DNA of 64,000 bases from Solimonas variicoloris DSM 15731 (GCF_000382285.1 NZ_KB907930.1:107541-171540), one strand, 5' to 3'. Counted from the stretch's first letter, positions 52,069-62,020 are shown. Notes: generated by a model from the letters alone, not told the origin. Numbers and translations: made by a program.

Positions 52069-53472
52069 CTACATCACGCGCGATGCGAGCGCCGGCAGCT
52101 GCTCGATCGCGTCCTCGATCATTTCCAGCGTATGGCCGCATTCGTCGCGGCTCGCGGCGCCGCCGAGACAGACGCGCACCGCTTCCGGCGCCGGCCCGCT
52201 GACGGTGAAGGTATCGGCGACCACCACGCCGACGCCGTGCGCGCGCAGATGGGTCGCGAACTCGATGCGCGTCCACGGTTCCGGCGTCTTCAGCCAGAGA
52301 TGGAACGCGTCCGGATCGGTGACGAACTCGGCGCGGCGCAGGATGCCGGCGGCAAGCTTCTGACGCGCGCGCGACTCCTCGCGCACCGCCTGCGCGGCGA
52401 GCGCGGCGGTGCCATCGTCGATCCAGCGCGTGGCCAGCGCCGTAAGGATCGGCGAGGCCATCACCGCCGTCGTGCGCAGCACCGCCGACAGGCGCGCGGT
52501 GTAGCGCACGTTCGGCGTCGTCAGGTAGGCGACGCGCAAGCCGGCACCGAGGCATTTCGAGAAGCCGGACAGGTAGAACGTCAGCTCCGGCGCCAGCGTC
52601 GCGATCGCCGGCGGCGGCCGCTCCGGCAGGCAGGCGTAGGCATCGTCCTCGATGATCGGCACGCCGTAGCGGCGCGCGATCTCGGCGATCGCCTCGCGGC
52701 GCGCCAGCGGCAGCGTCGCCGTGGTCGGATTGAGCAGCGTCGGATTCACGTACAGGGCCTTCGGCAGGTCGGCGGCGCACAGCGCGCCGAAGGCGTCGGG
52801 ATCGAGCCCCTGGCCGTCGGCCGGCAGGCCGACGAGGCGGATGCCGAGCTGCGCGGCGAGGCCCTTGATGCCCGGATAGGTGACGGCTTCGCAGGCGATC
52901 GCATCGCCCGGCCGCGCCAGCACCGTGAACAGCGCCAGCAGCGCCCCCTGGATGCCGGGGCAGACCAGCACGCGCTGGCCGCCGACGCCCGGCAGCTTCA
53001 GCCAGCGCGCGCCGGCCTCGCGGTCCTCCGGCGTGCCGCCGAATTCCTGATAGCGCAGCAGTGCGTACGGATCGTGCTCGCGCAGGCTCGCGTAAGCCTC
53101 GGCGAAGCGCGCCAGCAGCGCCGGATCGCGCGGCTCCGGCGGCATGTTCATGGTCATGTCGATGAGATGACCGGGCGTCACCGGGCGGCGCACCGGACCG
53201 CTGCCGACCATCTCGCGCACCACCGTGCCGTGACCGGGCCGCGCGTCGATCAGGCCGCGCCGCTGCGCTTCGGCGTAGCCGCGCGCCACGGTCGTGAAGT
53301 TCAGCTTCAGGTCCTGCGCCAGCTGGCGCAGCGTCGGCAGGCGCTGGTGCGCGGTCAGGTGTCCGGCCTGGATGTCGTCGGCGATGGCGTCGGCAATGGC
53401 GAGGTACGCCGGCCGGCTGCTGGCATTGATTGCATGAGCCCAGCGACTTGATTGGTTTTTCGAGCCCATCAT
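52069..53472 (-). CDS. MocR-type regulator (GntR helix-turn-helix + aminotransferase-like domain)
   Basis: The protein has 467 residues from the ATG at 53472; the next codon is also ATG. The GntR-type DNA-binding domain covers about 15-85 (RLPTLRQLAQDLKLNFTTVA, RGLIDARPGHGTVV). The fold-type I aminotransferase domain follows, with the PLP Lys in YLSGFSKCLGAGLRVAYL and the Asp in PIIEDDAYACLP. MocR proteins sense PLP, amino acids or related metabolites. It is divergent from nitB across a 282-bp region with clear dyads, so control of the Nit1C cluster is likely. A true enzyme is less likely because of the helix-turn-helix. Confidence 0.9.
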   Translation of the reverse strand: MMGSKNQSSRWAHAINASSRPAYLAIADAIADDIQAGHLTAHQRLPTLRQLAQDLKLNFTTVARGYAEAQRRGLIDARPGHGTVVREMVGSGPVRRPVTPGHLIDMTMNMPPEPRDPALLARFAEAYASLREHDPYALLRYQEFGGTPEDREAGARWLKLPGVGGQRVLVCPGIQGALLALFTVLARPGDAIACEAVTYPGIKGLAAQLGIRLVGLPADGQGLDPDAFGALCAADLPKALYVNPTLLNPTTATLPLARREAIAEIARRYGVPIIEDDAYACLPERPPPAIATLAPELTFYLSGFSKCLGAGLRVAYLTTPNVRYTARLSAVLRTTAVMASPILTALATRWIDDGTAALAAQAVREESRARQKLAAGILRRAEFVTDPDAFHLWLKTPEPWTRIEFATHLRAHGVGVVVADTFTVSGPAPEAVRVCLGGAASRDECGHTLEMIEDAIEQLPALASRVM

Positions 53473-53626
53473 CCGATCCACAAAGAGGCGTGATGCACCA
53501 TGTCGCGCCACATCGAGCGCCATCATAAGTCACGCAGCCTTGTCGCGGAAAGTTCTGCGCTCCGCGGCCCGGCCAGCAGCGTCGGACGATGGCCGGGAAA
53601 ATTTCGCGGCGCCACAAAAATGTCTC

Positions 53627-53658
53627 ACATTGATTGCATCGTGATTGTCGATCAATGT
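53627..53658. promoter_or_regulatory. Inverted and direct repeats upstream of nitB, probable operator
   Basis: ACATTGAT (53627-53634) and ATCAATGT (53651-53658) form an 8-bp perfect inverted repeat with a 16-bp gap. Inside it TGATTG occurs twice in direct orientation (53631-53636 and 53642-53647), 11 bp apart, one helical turn. A mix of direct and inverted half-sites is typical of MocR operators. It ends 7 bp before the sigma-54 promoter. Confidence 0.55.
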
Positions 53659-53664
53659 CGCTTT

Positions 53665-53681
53665 CTGGCACGTCGGTTGCG
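53665..53681 (+). promoter_or_regulatory. Sigma-54 (-24/-12) promoter for nitBCDEFGH
   Basis: CTGGCACG (53665-53672), a 4-bp spacer and TTGCG (53677-53681) match the sigma-54 consensus YTGGCACGrNNNTTGCW at nearly every fixed position, with GG and GC 12 bp apart. Transcription would begin near 53693, about 60 nt before nitB. The direction agrees with the nit genes. It needs an AAA+ activator such as NtrC, which is not encoded next to the cluster. Confidence 0.8.
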
Positions 53682-53754
53682 CTAAGCCCGGTACGCCCCG
53701 CCGAGCCGGCGCGGCGCCACGAACCGTTCCAACCGCCGCTTCAGGAGATCCGCT

Positions 53755-54237
53755 ATGCCCGCAGTCACGTCGCCCGCGCACAAGAAAGGCGACTTCTTCG
53801 TCGACTACGAAGAAAAGGTATTCGAGGACGTCAAAGCCAAGCCCGGCGAGAAGGCGCTGGTCACCTTCCACACCGTCGCCTTCGAGGGCTCGATCGGTCT
53901 GGTCAACCTGCTGCAGGCCAAGCGTCTGCTGCGCAAGGGCTTCGAGACTTCGATCCTGCTCTACGGTCCGGGCGTCACGCTCGGCATCCAGCGCGGCTTC
54001 CCGACACTCGGCGACGAGGCCTTTCCGGGCCACCAGAACTTCAACGGCCAGCTCAAGGCCTTCATGGACGAAGGCGGCAAGGTCTACGCCTGCCGCTTCG
54101 CGCTGCAGGCGCTGTACGGCCACGGCGAACCCTCGCTGCAGCCGGGCATCCGGCCGATCAATCCGCTCGACGTGCTCGATCTGATCCTGATCCACCGCAA
54201 CGAGAACGCCTTCATGATCCACACCTGGACGGTCTGA
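53755..54237 (+). CDS. nitB: NitB: MSMEG_0572/Sll0783 family nitrogen-starvation response protein
   Basis: The product has 160 residues with AGGAG 7 nt before the ATG. Family features are [20 protein letters not shown] near the start, [20 protein letters not shown] and [20 protein letters not shown]; the fold is probably DsrE-like. It is the first gene of Nit1C. In Synechocystis the homologue is induced by nitrogen starvation and affects polyhydroxybutyrate storage; in pseudomonads Nit1C is linked to cyanide assimilation. The biochemical role is not known. Confidence 0.93.
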   Translation: MPAVTSPAHKKGDFFVDYEEKVFEDVKAKPGEKALVTFHTVAFEGSIGLVNLLQAKRLLRKGFETSILLYGPGVTLGIQRGFPTLGDEAFPGHQNFNGQLKAFMDEGGKVYACRFALQALYGHGEPSLQPGIRPINPLDVLDLILIHRNENAFMIHTWTV

Positions 54238-54253
54238 GCGATTCGCCGAGAGA

Positions 54254-54273
54254 CCCGCGCGCTCCAGCGCGGG
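54254..54273 (+). promoter_or_regulatory. Intercistronic hairpin between nitB and nitC
   Basis: CCCGCGC (54254-54260) and GCGCGGG (54267-54273) pair over a 6-nt loop in the 64-bp gap, with no T run after it. It may protect the nitB mRNA end or lower expression of the downstream genes relative to nitB. Confidence 0.45.
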
Positions 54274-54301
54274 ATCGACGATCCGGATAACAGAGCGCTC
54301 C

Positions 54302-55342
<1,041 letters not shown>

Positions 55343-56401
55343 CGAATCGGCCGGCGCGCCGAGCCGCCGCGGCGGCGCCGGTCCGTCGGACCACAAGGCG
55401 CTGACGATCGACGGCCGGACCTTCATGGTGCCGGTGCACACCGGCGGCGTCGCCGCCTCGCCGTACGTCGCCGATGCCCCGTCCGGCGACGGCGGCGCCG
55501 CGCTGCGCCGCGACGGCGTCGCCGTGGCCACGATCAGCTTCCCGAAGCCGCCGCGCTTCTACCAGCAGCAGACCGCCGACGGCACGCCGTACTGGAAGAT
55601 CGCGCAGCTGCACGGCAGCGACGTGCTGGCGACGACCGTCCTGCAGACCTGCATCCGCTACGGCCGGCGCGAGACCTCGTGCCAGTTCTGCGCGATCGGC
55701 GAATCGCTGGCGCATGGCCGCACGATCAACCGCAAGACGCCGGAGCAGCTCGCCGAAGTGGCGCGCGCCGCGGTCGCGCTCGACGGCGTCCGCCACATGG
55801 TGATGACGACCGGCACGCCGAACTTCACCGACCGCGGCGCCGCGCTGCTGGTCGACAGCGCGCGCGCCGTCAAGGCCGCCGTGCCGACGCTGCCGATCCA
55901 GGCGCAGTGCGAGCCGCCGGACGATCCGGCGTGGTTCGCGCGGCTGCGCGACGCCGGCGTCGACAGCCTCGGCATGCATCTCGAAGCGGTCACGCCGGCA
56001 GTGCGCGCGCGCATCATGCCGGGCAAGGCCGAAGTCAGCGTCGAGCAGTATCTCGACGCCTTCGCCGCCGCCGTGCGCGTGTTCGGCCGCGGCCAGGTCA
56101 GCACCTACATCCTCGCCGGCCTCGGCGACACGCGCGACGCGATCCTGGCGATGTGCGAGACGCTGGTCGGCCTCGGCGTCTATCCGTTCGTGGTGCCGTT
56201 CGTGCCGATCTCCGGCACGCCGCTCGAAGCGCACCCGGCGCCGGAGCCGGCGTTCATGCGCGAGCTGCTGGCGCCGCTCGGCCGCCTGCTGGTCGACGCC
56301 GGCCTGCGCTCGCGCGACATCAAGGCCGGCTGCGGCAAATGCGGCGCCTGCTCCTCGCTCGCCGCTTACGAAACGGACGCGGCGCCGGCCGCGCGCGCCG
56401 C

Positions 56402-56992
56402 GTGAGCCGCGCCGTGCGCACCGCCTTGGAGAGCGGCGAAGCCGGCGCCGTCGCCAGCGCCTTCGTGCCCGGCGAGTTCCGCCTCAAGCACGCGCGGGCG
56501 CCGTGGGAGCAGCAGGCCTGCGCGGCGCTGCGCCGCCAGGTGTTCTGCGCCGAGCAGGGTCTCTTCGACGGCGACGACCGCGACGCGATCGACGCGCGCG
56601 CGCTGCCGATCGCGGCGATCACCTGCATCGCCGGCATCGGCGAGCGCGTGGTCGGCACGGTGCGCATCCACCGCCCGGCGCCGCAGACCGAACCCGGCCT
56701 CTGGCAGGGCTCGCGGCTGGCGGTGCTGCCCGAGTACCGGCGCAGCGCCTGGCTCGGCAGCGAGCTGATCGCGCATGCCGTCGGCACCGCGCACGCACGC
56801 GGCTGCACGCGCTTTCTCGCCCAGGTGCAGGTGCAGAACGTCAGGCTGTTCGAACGCCTGCACTGGACGGCGCTGGCAGCGATCACGGTGCAGGGCCGGC
56901 CGCACGTGCTGATGCAGGCCCAGCTCGCGCACTATCCGCCGCGCCACGCCGACGAGCTGGCGTTCTACACGGCGACGAGGGCGGCGGCATGA
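56402..56992 (+). CDS. nitE: NitE: MSMEG_0567/Sll0786 family GNAT acetyltransferase
   Basis: The product has 196 residues from a GTG at 56402 that overlaps the nitD stop. The N-terminal part has EQQACAALRRQVFCAEQGLF. The GNAT acetyl-CoA motif is LAVLPEYRRSAWLGSELIAH, followed by FLAQVQVQNVRLFERLHW. It is expected to acylate the nitrilase-pathway intermediate. It overlaps nitF by 4 bp (ATGA). Confidence 0.92.
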   Translation: MSRAVRTALESGEAGAVASAFVPGEFRLKHARAPWEQQACAALRRQVFCAEQGLFDGDDRDAIDARALPIAAITCIAGIGERVVGTVRIHRPAPQTEPGLWQGSRLAVLPEYRRSAWLGSELIAHAVGTAHARGCTRFLAQVQVQNVRLFERLHWTALAAITVQGRPHVLMQAQLAHYPPRHADELAFYTATRAAA

Positions 56993-58011
56993 TCGACGAC
57001 GCCCGTGCGCAAGACACGCTCGACGCGCTGGTCGCCGGCCTGCAGGCGAGCCGCGGCGTCGCCGCCAAGCGCGACATCGCCGCCGCGGTCGCCGCGCTCG
57101 GCATCGCCGATCCGCGCGCCGCGGTGCCGGTCGGCGACGACTGCGCGGCGCTGGCCGATGGCGACGGCCACCTGCTGTTCGCGATCGAAGGCTTCCTCAA
57201 CGATTTCGTCGCCCGCGATCCGTGGTTCGCCGGCTGGTGCGGCGTGATGGTCAACGTCTCCGACATCGCCGCGATGGGCGGCCGCCCGCTCGCCGTCGTC
57301 GATGACATCTGGGGCCGCGACAGCGGCCATCTGCGCGCGATCCTCGACGGCATGGCCGCCGCATCGCGCGCCTTCGGCGTGCCGGTGGTCGGCGGCCACA
57401 GCAGCGCGAGCGCCGCGCAGGAGCAGCTGTCGGTCGCCATCATCGGTCGCGCGAACCGGCTGCTGACCAGCTTCGACGCGCGCCCCGGCGACGCCCTGCT
57501 GGTCGCCGTCGACCTGCGCGGCGCGTACCGCGAGCCGTTCCCGCACTGGAACGCGGCCACCACCGCGCCGCCGGCGCGGCTGCGCGCCGATCTCGAACTG
57601 CTGCCGGCGCTCGCCGAGGACGGCCTGTGCCGCGCCGCCAAGGACATTAGCCAGGCCGGCGTGATCGGCACACTGCTGATGCTGCTCGAATGCTCCGGCG
57701 TCGGCGCGACGCTCGACGTACGCCGCGTACCGCGTCCGCCGCAGGCGCCGCTCGCGCGCTGGCTGCTGCAGACCTTCCCCAGCTACGGCTACGTGCTCGC
57801 GGTCGCGCCCGAACACGTCGCCGCGGTGAGCGCGCGCTTTCACGCGCGCGACCTGGCCTGCGCCGTCGTCGGCAGCTGCGACGACACGCGCCGCCTGCAG
57901 CTGCGCGCGTACGGCGAGACGCGCCTGGCCTGGGACTTCGCCACGCAGCCGCTGACCGGCTGCGGCCCGGTCGCCGCCGCATCCCCCGTTCCGGAGACCG
58001 TCCATGCCTGA
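56989..58011 (+). CDS. nitF: NitF: Sll0787 family AIR-synthase-like protein
   Basis: The protein has 340 residues. The PurM-type N-domain has AVPVGDDCAALADGDGHLLF, GVMVNVSDIAAMGGRPLAVV and VGGHSSASAAQEQLSVAIIG; the C-domain has AKDISQAGVIGTLLMLLE. The fold is that of AIR synthase, SelD and ThiL, which use ATP to activate a substrate by phosphorylation. It is distinct from housekeeping PurM. It overlaps nitE and nitG. Confidence 0.93.
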   Translation: MIDDARAQDTLDALVAGLQASRGVAAKRDIAAAVAALGIADPRAAVPVGDDCAALADGDGHLLFAIEGFLNDFVARDPWFAGWCGVMVNVSDIAAMGGRPLAVVDDIWGRDSGHLRAILDGMAAASRAFGVPVVGGHSSASAAQEQLSVAIIGRANRLLTSFDARPGDALLVAVDLRGAYREPFPHWNAATTAPPARLRADLELLPALAEDGLCRAAKDISQAGVIGTLLMLLECSGVGATLDVRRVPRPPQAPLARWLLQTFPSYGYVLAVAPEHVAAVSARFHARDLACAVVGSCDDTRRLQLRAYGETRLAWDFATQPLTGCGPVAAASPVPETVHA

Positions 58012-58288
58012 AATGCAGTTCCGCGTGCGCTGGCCCGATGCCTCGTCGACGCTCTGCTACTCGCCGTCGAGCACGATCCGCGAAGCCTTCGTGCTCGGCC
58101 ACGCCTATCCGCTGCAGGAGTTCGTCGCGCGCAGCCGCGCCGCGCTCGAACACGCCAGCCTGCGCGTCGCGCAGAAGTACGGCTTCGGCTGCGCGCACGC
58201 CGCGCTGCAGATCCGCGAAATCGAACAGGCCGCCGCGCGCTACGCCGGCGATCCGCACGCCACCGTCACCGTCGAGTCCTACGAATGA
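58004..58288 (+). CDS. nitG: NitG: MSMEG_0570 family nitrogen-starvation response protein
   Basis: The product has 94 residues: MPEMQFRVRWPDASSTLCYS, then TIREAFVLGHAYPLQEFVAR, which are family hallmarks. There is no signal or membrane segment. It overlaps nitF by 8 bp and nitH by 4 bp. Function is unknown; a small accessory or carrier subunit is possible. Confidence 0.92.
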   Translation: MPEMQFRVRWPDASSTLCYSPSSTIREAFVLGHAYPLQEFVARSRAALEHASLRVAQKYGFGCAHAALQIREIEQAAARYAGDPHATVTVESYE

Positions 58289-59580
58289 TCCCGAGCAAGA
58301 CCACCCCGCTGCATCCCGTCACCGCCCGCCGCGTGCCGGTCGCCATCGTCGGCGGCGGCCAGGCCGGCCTCGCCATGAGCTGGCTGCTGAAGCAGCGCGG
58401 CATCGAGCACATCGTCTTCGAGCGCCATCGCGTCGCGCACGAATGGCGCGAGGCGCGCTGGGATTCGTTCTGTCTGGTGACGCCGAACTGGCAGTGCCGC
58501 CTGCCCGGCTGGCCGTACGCCGGCCGCGATCCGCACGGCTTCATGCTCAAGGACGAGATCGTCGCCTATCTCGAAGGCTACGCCGCCTCGTTCGCGCCGC
58601 CGCTGTGCGAGGGCACCAGCGTCACGCGGCTGCGGCCGCTCGACGACGGCGGCTTCGAGCTAAAGACCACGGGCGGCGACTGGATCGCCGGCCAGGTCGT
58701 GATCGCGACCGGCGGCTATCACACGCCGATCGTGCCGCGTAGCGCCGAGCGCCTGCCGGCCTCGGTGCTGCAGCTGCACTCGTCGAACTACCGCAATCCG
58801 CATTCGCTGCCCGCGGGCGCGGTGCTGGTCGTCGGCACCGGGCAGTCGGGCTGCCAGATCGCCGAGGACCTGCACCTCGCCGGCCGCCAGGTGCATCTGG
58901 CGGTCGGCACCGCGCCGCGCTCACCGCGCGTCTACCGCGGCAAGGAAGTCACCGACTGGCTGACCGAGTCCGGCTACTACGACATCGCCTACGAGCAGCA
59001 CCCGCAGAAGGAAACGGTGCGCGAGAAGACCAATCACTATCTCACCGGCCGCGACGGCGGCCGCGAGATCGACCTGCGCCGCTTCGCGCGCGAAGGCATG
59101 CAGCTGTACGGCCGCTTCGACGAGAGCCGCCGCGACGGCGAGCAGATCGAGGTCCGCTTCATCGCCGACCTCAAGCACAACCTCGACCAGGCCGACGCCA
59201 GCTACCTGGCGATCCGCGCCAGCATCGACCAGTACATCGCCGCGCGCGGCATCGAGGCGCCGCCCGAAGCGCCGTACGTGCCGGTCTGGGAGCCGGACGC
59301 GGAGCCCACATCGCTGGACCTGCAGGCCGCCGGCATCACGACGGTGATCTGGGCGATCGGCTTCGCCGCCGACTATCGCTGGGTCGAGGCACCGCTGTTC
59401 GACGGCCGCGGCCGGCCGGTGCAACGGCGCGGCGTGACCGGGGTCGACGGCCTCTATTTCCTCGGCCTGCCGTGGCAGAACACCTGGGGCTCGGGCCGCT
59501 TCGCCGACGTCGGCCGCGACGCCGAATACCTGCTGGAGCACATCGCGCCGGCGCAGCGCGATCGCCGCGCGGCATCCTGA
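58285..59580 (+). CDS. nitH: NitH: MSMEG_0569 family flavin-dependent oxidoreductase
   Basis: The enzyme has 431 residues with two Rossmann motifs: FAD-binding VAIVGGGQAGLAMSWLLKQR near the N-terminus and NAD(P)H-binding VLVVGTGQSGCQIAEDLHLA in the middle, the layout of flavoprotein monooxygenases. The C-terminal GxxGLYFLGLPWQNTWGSGR stretch (VDGLYFLGLPWQNTWGSG) is typical. I infer N- or C-oxygenation of the pathway product. It is the last gene of Nit1C; no clear terminator follows. Confidence 0.94.
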   Translation: MIPSKTTPLHPVTARRVPVAIVGGGQAGLAMSWLLKQRGIEHIVFERHRVAHEWREARWDSFCLVTPNWQCRLPGWPYAGRDPHGFMLKDEIVAYLEGYAASFAPPLCEGTSVTRLRPLDDGGFELKTTGGDWIAGQVVIATGGYHTPIVPRSAERLPASVLQLHSSNYRNPHSLPAGAVLVVGTGQSGCQIAEDLHLAGRQVHLAVGTAPRSPRVYRGKEVTDWLTESGYYDIAYEQHPQKETVREKTNHYLTGRDGGREIDLRRFAREGMQLYGRFDESRRDGEQIEVRFIADLKHNLDQADASYLAIRASIDQYIAARGIEAPPEAPYVPVWEPDAEPTSLDLQAAGITTVIWAIGFAADYRWVEAPLFDGRGRPVQRRGVTGVDGLYFLGLPWQNTWGSGRFADVGRDAEYLLEHIAPAQRDRRAAS

Positions 59581-59584
59581 GGGC

Positions 59585-59848
59585 TTAGCGGCGACGGCGC
59601 GGCTGCAGATCGCGCAGCAGGCCCTGCCACAGCTCGATGCGGATCGCGTGATCGTCGCGCAGGCGCCGGCGCGTGCGGGCCTGCAGCGCGCGCTGCTCGC
59701 GCAGCAGCTGCCGCCAGCTGCGCGCCTGCCGGGCGACGATCAGGCGATCGCGCAGCGCGCTGGCGTGGCCGTGCAGCGCGTCGGTCTCGTGCAGCGCCAG
59801 CAGCGCGACGCCGCCGAGCACGCGGTCGAGATCAAGGAAGGCACGCAT
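59585..59848 (-). CDS. Small basic helical protein, unknown
   Basis: The product has 87 residues from the ATG at 59848, with GGAG 7 nt upstream. It is predicted helical, Arg/Leu-rich, with no signal peptide: LDLDRVLGGVALLALHETDA, then SWRQLLREQRALQARTRRRL. The stop lies 5 bp from the convergent nitH stop. It is downstream of the phasin terminator, so it needs its own promoter or readthrough. I do not recognise a family; it may not be translated. Confidence 0.5.
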   Translation of the reverse strand: MRAFLDLDRVLGGVALLALHETDALHGHASALRDRLIVARQARSWRQLLREQRALQARTRRRLRDDHAIRIELWQGLLRDLQPRRRR

Positions 59849-59902
59849 GCTCGATCTCCGTGCGGTTGGATGAGCGGCCGGCCCGGCGCCGGCCGGAAAC
59901 GC

Positions 59903-59929
59903 AAAAGGGGCCGGGTTGCCCCGACCCCT
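59903..59929 (-). terminator. Intrinsic terminator of the phasin gene
   Basis: AGGGGCCGGG (59906-59915) and CCCGACCCCT (59920-59929) form a 10-bp stem (one G-U in the RNA) with a tetraloop that reads GCAA on the minus strand. Four T residues follow on that strand (A run at 59903-59906). It is 65 bp past the phasin stop. Confidence 0.88.
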
Positions 59930-59993
59930 CCGTGGCCCGCCGCCGCGGATCGCGACGGTCGTGGCGGCGGCGCCCGCAGGCGCCGCCCATGCA

Positions 59994-60461
59994 TCAGGCC
60001 GAAGCGGCCTTCTTGGTCGCCTTCTTGGCCTTGGCGACCGTCTTGGTCGCCGTCTTCCTGGCCTTGGCGACGACCGGCGCCTGGCCCTGGATCTTGGCGC
60101 TGATCGTCTCGACGCCGCTCTTCAGCGTCTTGGCCAGCTCGTCGCCGGTCTTGCTGACGATCTTCAGCGACTCGCTATAGGCGCCGAGCACCGTGGCCTT
60201 GCCTTCCGGCAGATACGCGACGGGGTTGCTGGCGACGGCCTTGAGCCCGTCGGTCTTGGCCTTGGTCACGCTGGCCTGCACGAGCGTCGACAGCTCCTTG
60301 CCGGCGCTGACGTTGGTCTGCACCAGCTCCTGCACGCCCTCGACGACGATGCCATTCGCGGTCTTCAGCGTCTTCACGCCGACTTCCAGCGCTTCCTGGC
60401 CACGGGTGACGACGACGTCGGCACGGGTCTTCACATCGTTCACGATCGCTTCAACGCTCAT
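59994..60461 (-). CDS. Phasin family protein
   Basis: The protein has 155 residues from the ATG at 60461. Heptad-like helices match phasins (VKTRADVVVTRGQEALEVGV, VQELVQTNVSAGKELSTLVQ, YSESLKIVSKTGDELAKTLK). The last 23 residues are Lys/Ala-rich (KTATKTVAKAKKATKKAASA), like the tail of RsfS in this window. It should coat polyhydroxyalkanoate granules. The promoter has two dyads over its start region. It is next to the Nit1C cluster, whose cyanobacterial version affects PHB storage. Confidence 0.88.
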   Translation of the reverse strand: MSVEAIVNDVKTRADVVVTRGQEALEVGVKTLKTANGIVVEGVQELVQTNVSAGKELSTLVQASVTKAKTDGLKAVASNPVAYLPEGKATVLGAYSESLKIVSKTGDELAKTLKSGVETISAKIQGQAPVVAKARKTATKTVAKAKKATKKAASA

Positions 60462-60520
60462 TGCTGCTGCACTCCATCTGTTCACTAAAGAAAACGGCCC
60501 CGGGCACTCCGCCCCCGCTC

Positions 60521-60577
60521 TTGTTGCAACGCAACAAATGCTGCAGCACAGCATATCGGCCGCGGTTTTGATGTCAA
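60521..60577 (-). promoter_or_regulatory. Phasin promoter with two overlapping operator dyads
   Basis: On the minus strand TTGACA (60572-60577) and TATGCT (60550-60555) are 16 bp apart, a good sigma-70 promoter. The dyad ATGCTG/CAGCAT (60538-60543 and 60549-60554) covers the -10 and start site. A second dyad, TTGTTGC/GCAACAA (60521-60527 and 60531-60537), follows directly. This is the arrangement of a repressed promoter; phasins are commonly controlled by PhaR-type repressors that bind TGC-rich dyads. No phaR gene is in the window. Confidence 0.7.
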
Positions 60578-60696
60578 TGGCCTGACATCGTCAGCCGACC
60601 AACGGCAGGCCGCGCTGACCCGCCCCCGCACGCGGCCGTACCCGCGCCCGCCCCGGGCGCCCGAAGCGGCGCAAACCTTATGTGTATCCTCCGCCC

Positions 60697-62004
60697 ATGA
60701 AACGCTATCTCCAGCAGCTGCGCGACCGCCTCTGGCATGCGCGGCACGGCGAGCGGCCCCGGCACTCGATCCGCATCGGCCGCTACGCCTTCGTGCTCGT
60801 CCGCGACATCGCCGAAGGCCAGCTGACGATGCGGGCGATGAGCCTGGTCTACACCACGCTGCTGTCGATCGTGCCACTGCTGGCGCTGGCGTTCTCGGTG
60901 CTCAAGGCCTTCGGCGCGCGCGACGCGATCGAACCGCTGCTCGCGCAGTTTCTCGCGCCGCTCGGCCCGCAGGCTGCGCAACTGACGCAGCAGGTCCTCG
61001 AATTCATCGAGCACGTCAAAGTCGGCGTGCTCGGTTTCGTCGGCGTGCTCGCGCTGCTGTGGTCGGCGCTGTCGCTGATCCAGAAAGTGGAAAGCAGCTT
61101 CAACTACGTCTGGCGCATCGAGCGACCGCGGCCGCTGGCGCAAAGGCTCGGCGACTACTTCGCGGTGCTGATGGTCGGCCCGCTGTTCGTGTTTCTGGCG
61201 CTCGGCATCACCGCGTCGATCTTCAACTCCTCGGTGATCGCCCTGCTCGGCGAGTACGAGCCGTTCGGCTATCTGATCTACCTGCTCGGCAAACTGGTGC
61301 CGTACCTGCTGATCATCGGCCTGTTCACCTTCGTCTACAGCTTCGTGCCGAACACGCGCGTCAAGCCGCTCGCGGCGCTGGTCGGCGGCACCTTCGCCGG
61401 CGTGCTGTGGCAAACCGGCAGCGTCGTGTTCGCCTCGTTCGTCGCCGGCGCAACCAACTACAACGCCATCTATTCGAGCTTCGCGATCCTGATCTTCCTG
61501 CTGATCTGGATCTACGTCGGCTGGATGATCCTGCTGCTCGGCTGCCAGCTGGCGTTCTACGTCCAGCATCCGGAGCACCTCAAACCGCGACGCATGCCGC
61601 CGCTGCTGAGCGGCCGGCAGATGGAATACCTGGCGCTGATGATCATGGGTGTCAGCGGCCGCCGCTTCGCCGCCGGCGAACCCGGCTACACCCAGGAAGA
61701 ACTGGCGCTGGAACTCGGCGCCGAACCCGAACACGTGGCCCGCGTCGTCGAACAGCTGATCTACAAGGGCTTGCTGATCGAAAGCGGCCGGACGCGCACG
61801 CTGCTGACGCCGGCCATCGACCTCGACGCGGTGCCGCTGGCGCGACTCTGGGCGCTGTCGCGCACCGGCGACGGCCTGCCGCTGTCCAGCGATCCGCTGG
61901 CCATCGCAGCGCGCAAGCTGCTCGACGAAGCCGAAGCCGACTTCGCCGAACGCCACGCCGGAACCTCGGTCAAGGGCTGGCTGAAGAGCCAAAGCCGGAA
62001 TTGA
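60697..62004 (+). CDS. YihY/BrkB (UPF0761) family inner-membrane protein
   Basis: The product has 435 residues from the ATG at 60697. Six membrane helices start with ALSF-like MRAMSLVYTTLLSIVPLLAL. Family features include VESSFNYVWRIERPRPLAQR, FVYSFVPNTRVKPLAALVGG and GATNYNAIYSSFAILIFLLI. After about residue 300 a soluble tail contains a winged-helix-like segment (YTQEELALELGAEPEHVARV). The family was once mislabelled RNase BN; its function is unresolved. The gene is transcribed away from the phasin. Confidence 0.92.
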   Translation: MKRYLQQLRDRLWHARHGERPRHSIRIGRYAFVLVRDIAEGQLTMRAMSLVYTTLLSIVPLLALAFSVLKAFGARDAIEPLLAQFLAPLGPQAAQLTQQVLEFIEHVKVGVLGFVGVLALLWSALSLIQKVESSFNYVWRIERPRPLAQRLGDYFAVLMVGPLFVFLALGITASIFNSSVIALLGEYEPFGYLIYLLGKLVPYLLIIGLFTFVYSFVPNTRVKPLAALVGGTFAGVLWQTGSVVFASFVAGATNYNAIYSSFAILIFLLIWIYVGWMILLLGCQLAFYVQHPEHLKPRRMPPLLSGRQMEYLALMIMGVSGRRFAAGEPGYTQEELALELGAEPEHVARVVEQLIYKGLLIESGRTRTLLTPAIDLDAVPLARLWALSRTGDGLPLSSDPLAIAARKLLDEAEADFAERHAGTSVKGWLKSQSRN

Positions 62005-62014
62005 ACGCCCTGCC

Positions 62015-62020
62015 TATAAT
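62015..62020 (+). promoter_or_regulatory. Candidate -10 element for fadD
   Basis: A perfect TATAAT lies 95 bp before the fadD start and just past the yihY stop. No good -35 hexamer is seen 16-18 bp upstream, so activator dependence is possible. Confidence 0.4.

Noticed and set aside
53494..53510. A full NtrC binding site upstream of nitB
   Set aside because: TGCACCA is a good half-site, but the second half (CGCGCCA) does not match TGGTGCA.
60697..62004. Ribonuclease BN
   Set aside because: The YihY/BrkB family was mislabelled as RNase BN in older annotations; the sequence is a six-helix membrane protein without nuclease motifs.
61992..62020. A full sigma-70 promoter for fadD
   Set aside because: TATAAT is perfect, but nothing close to TTGACA lies 16-18 bp upstream. 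Listed only as a -10 candidate.
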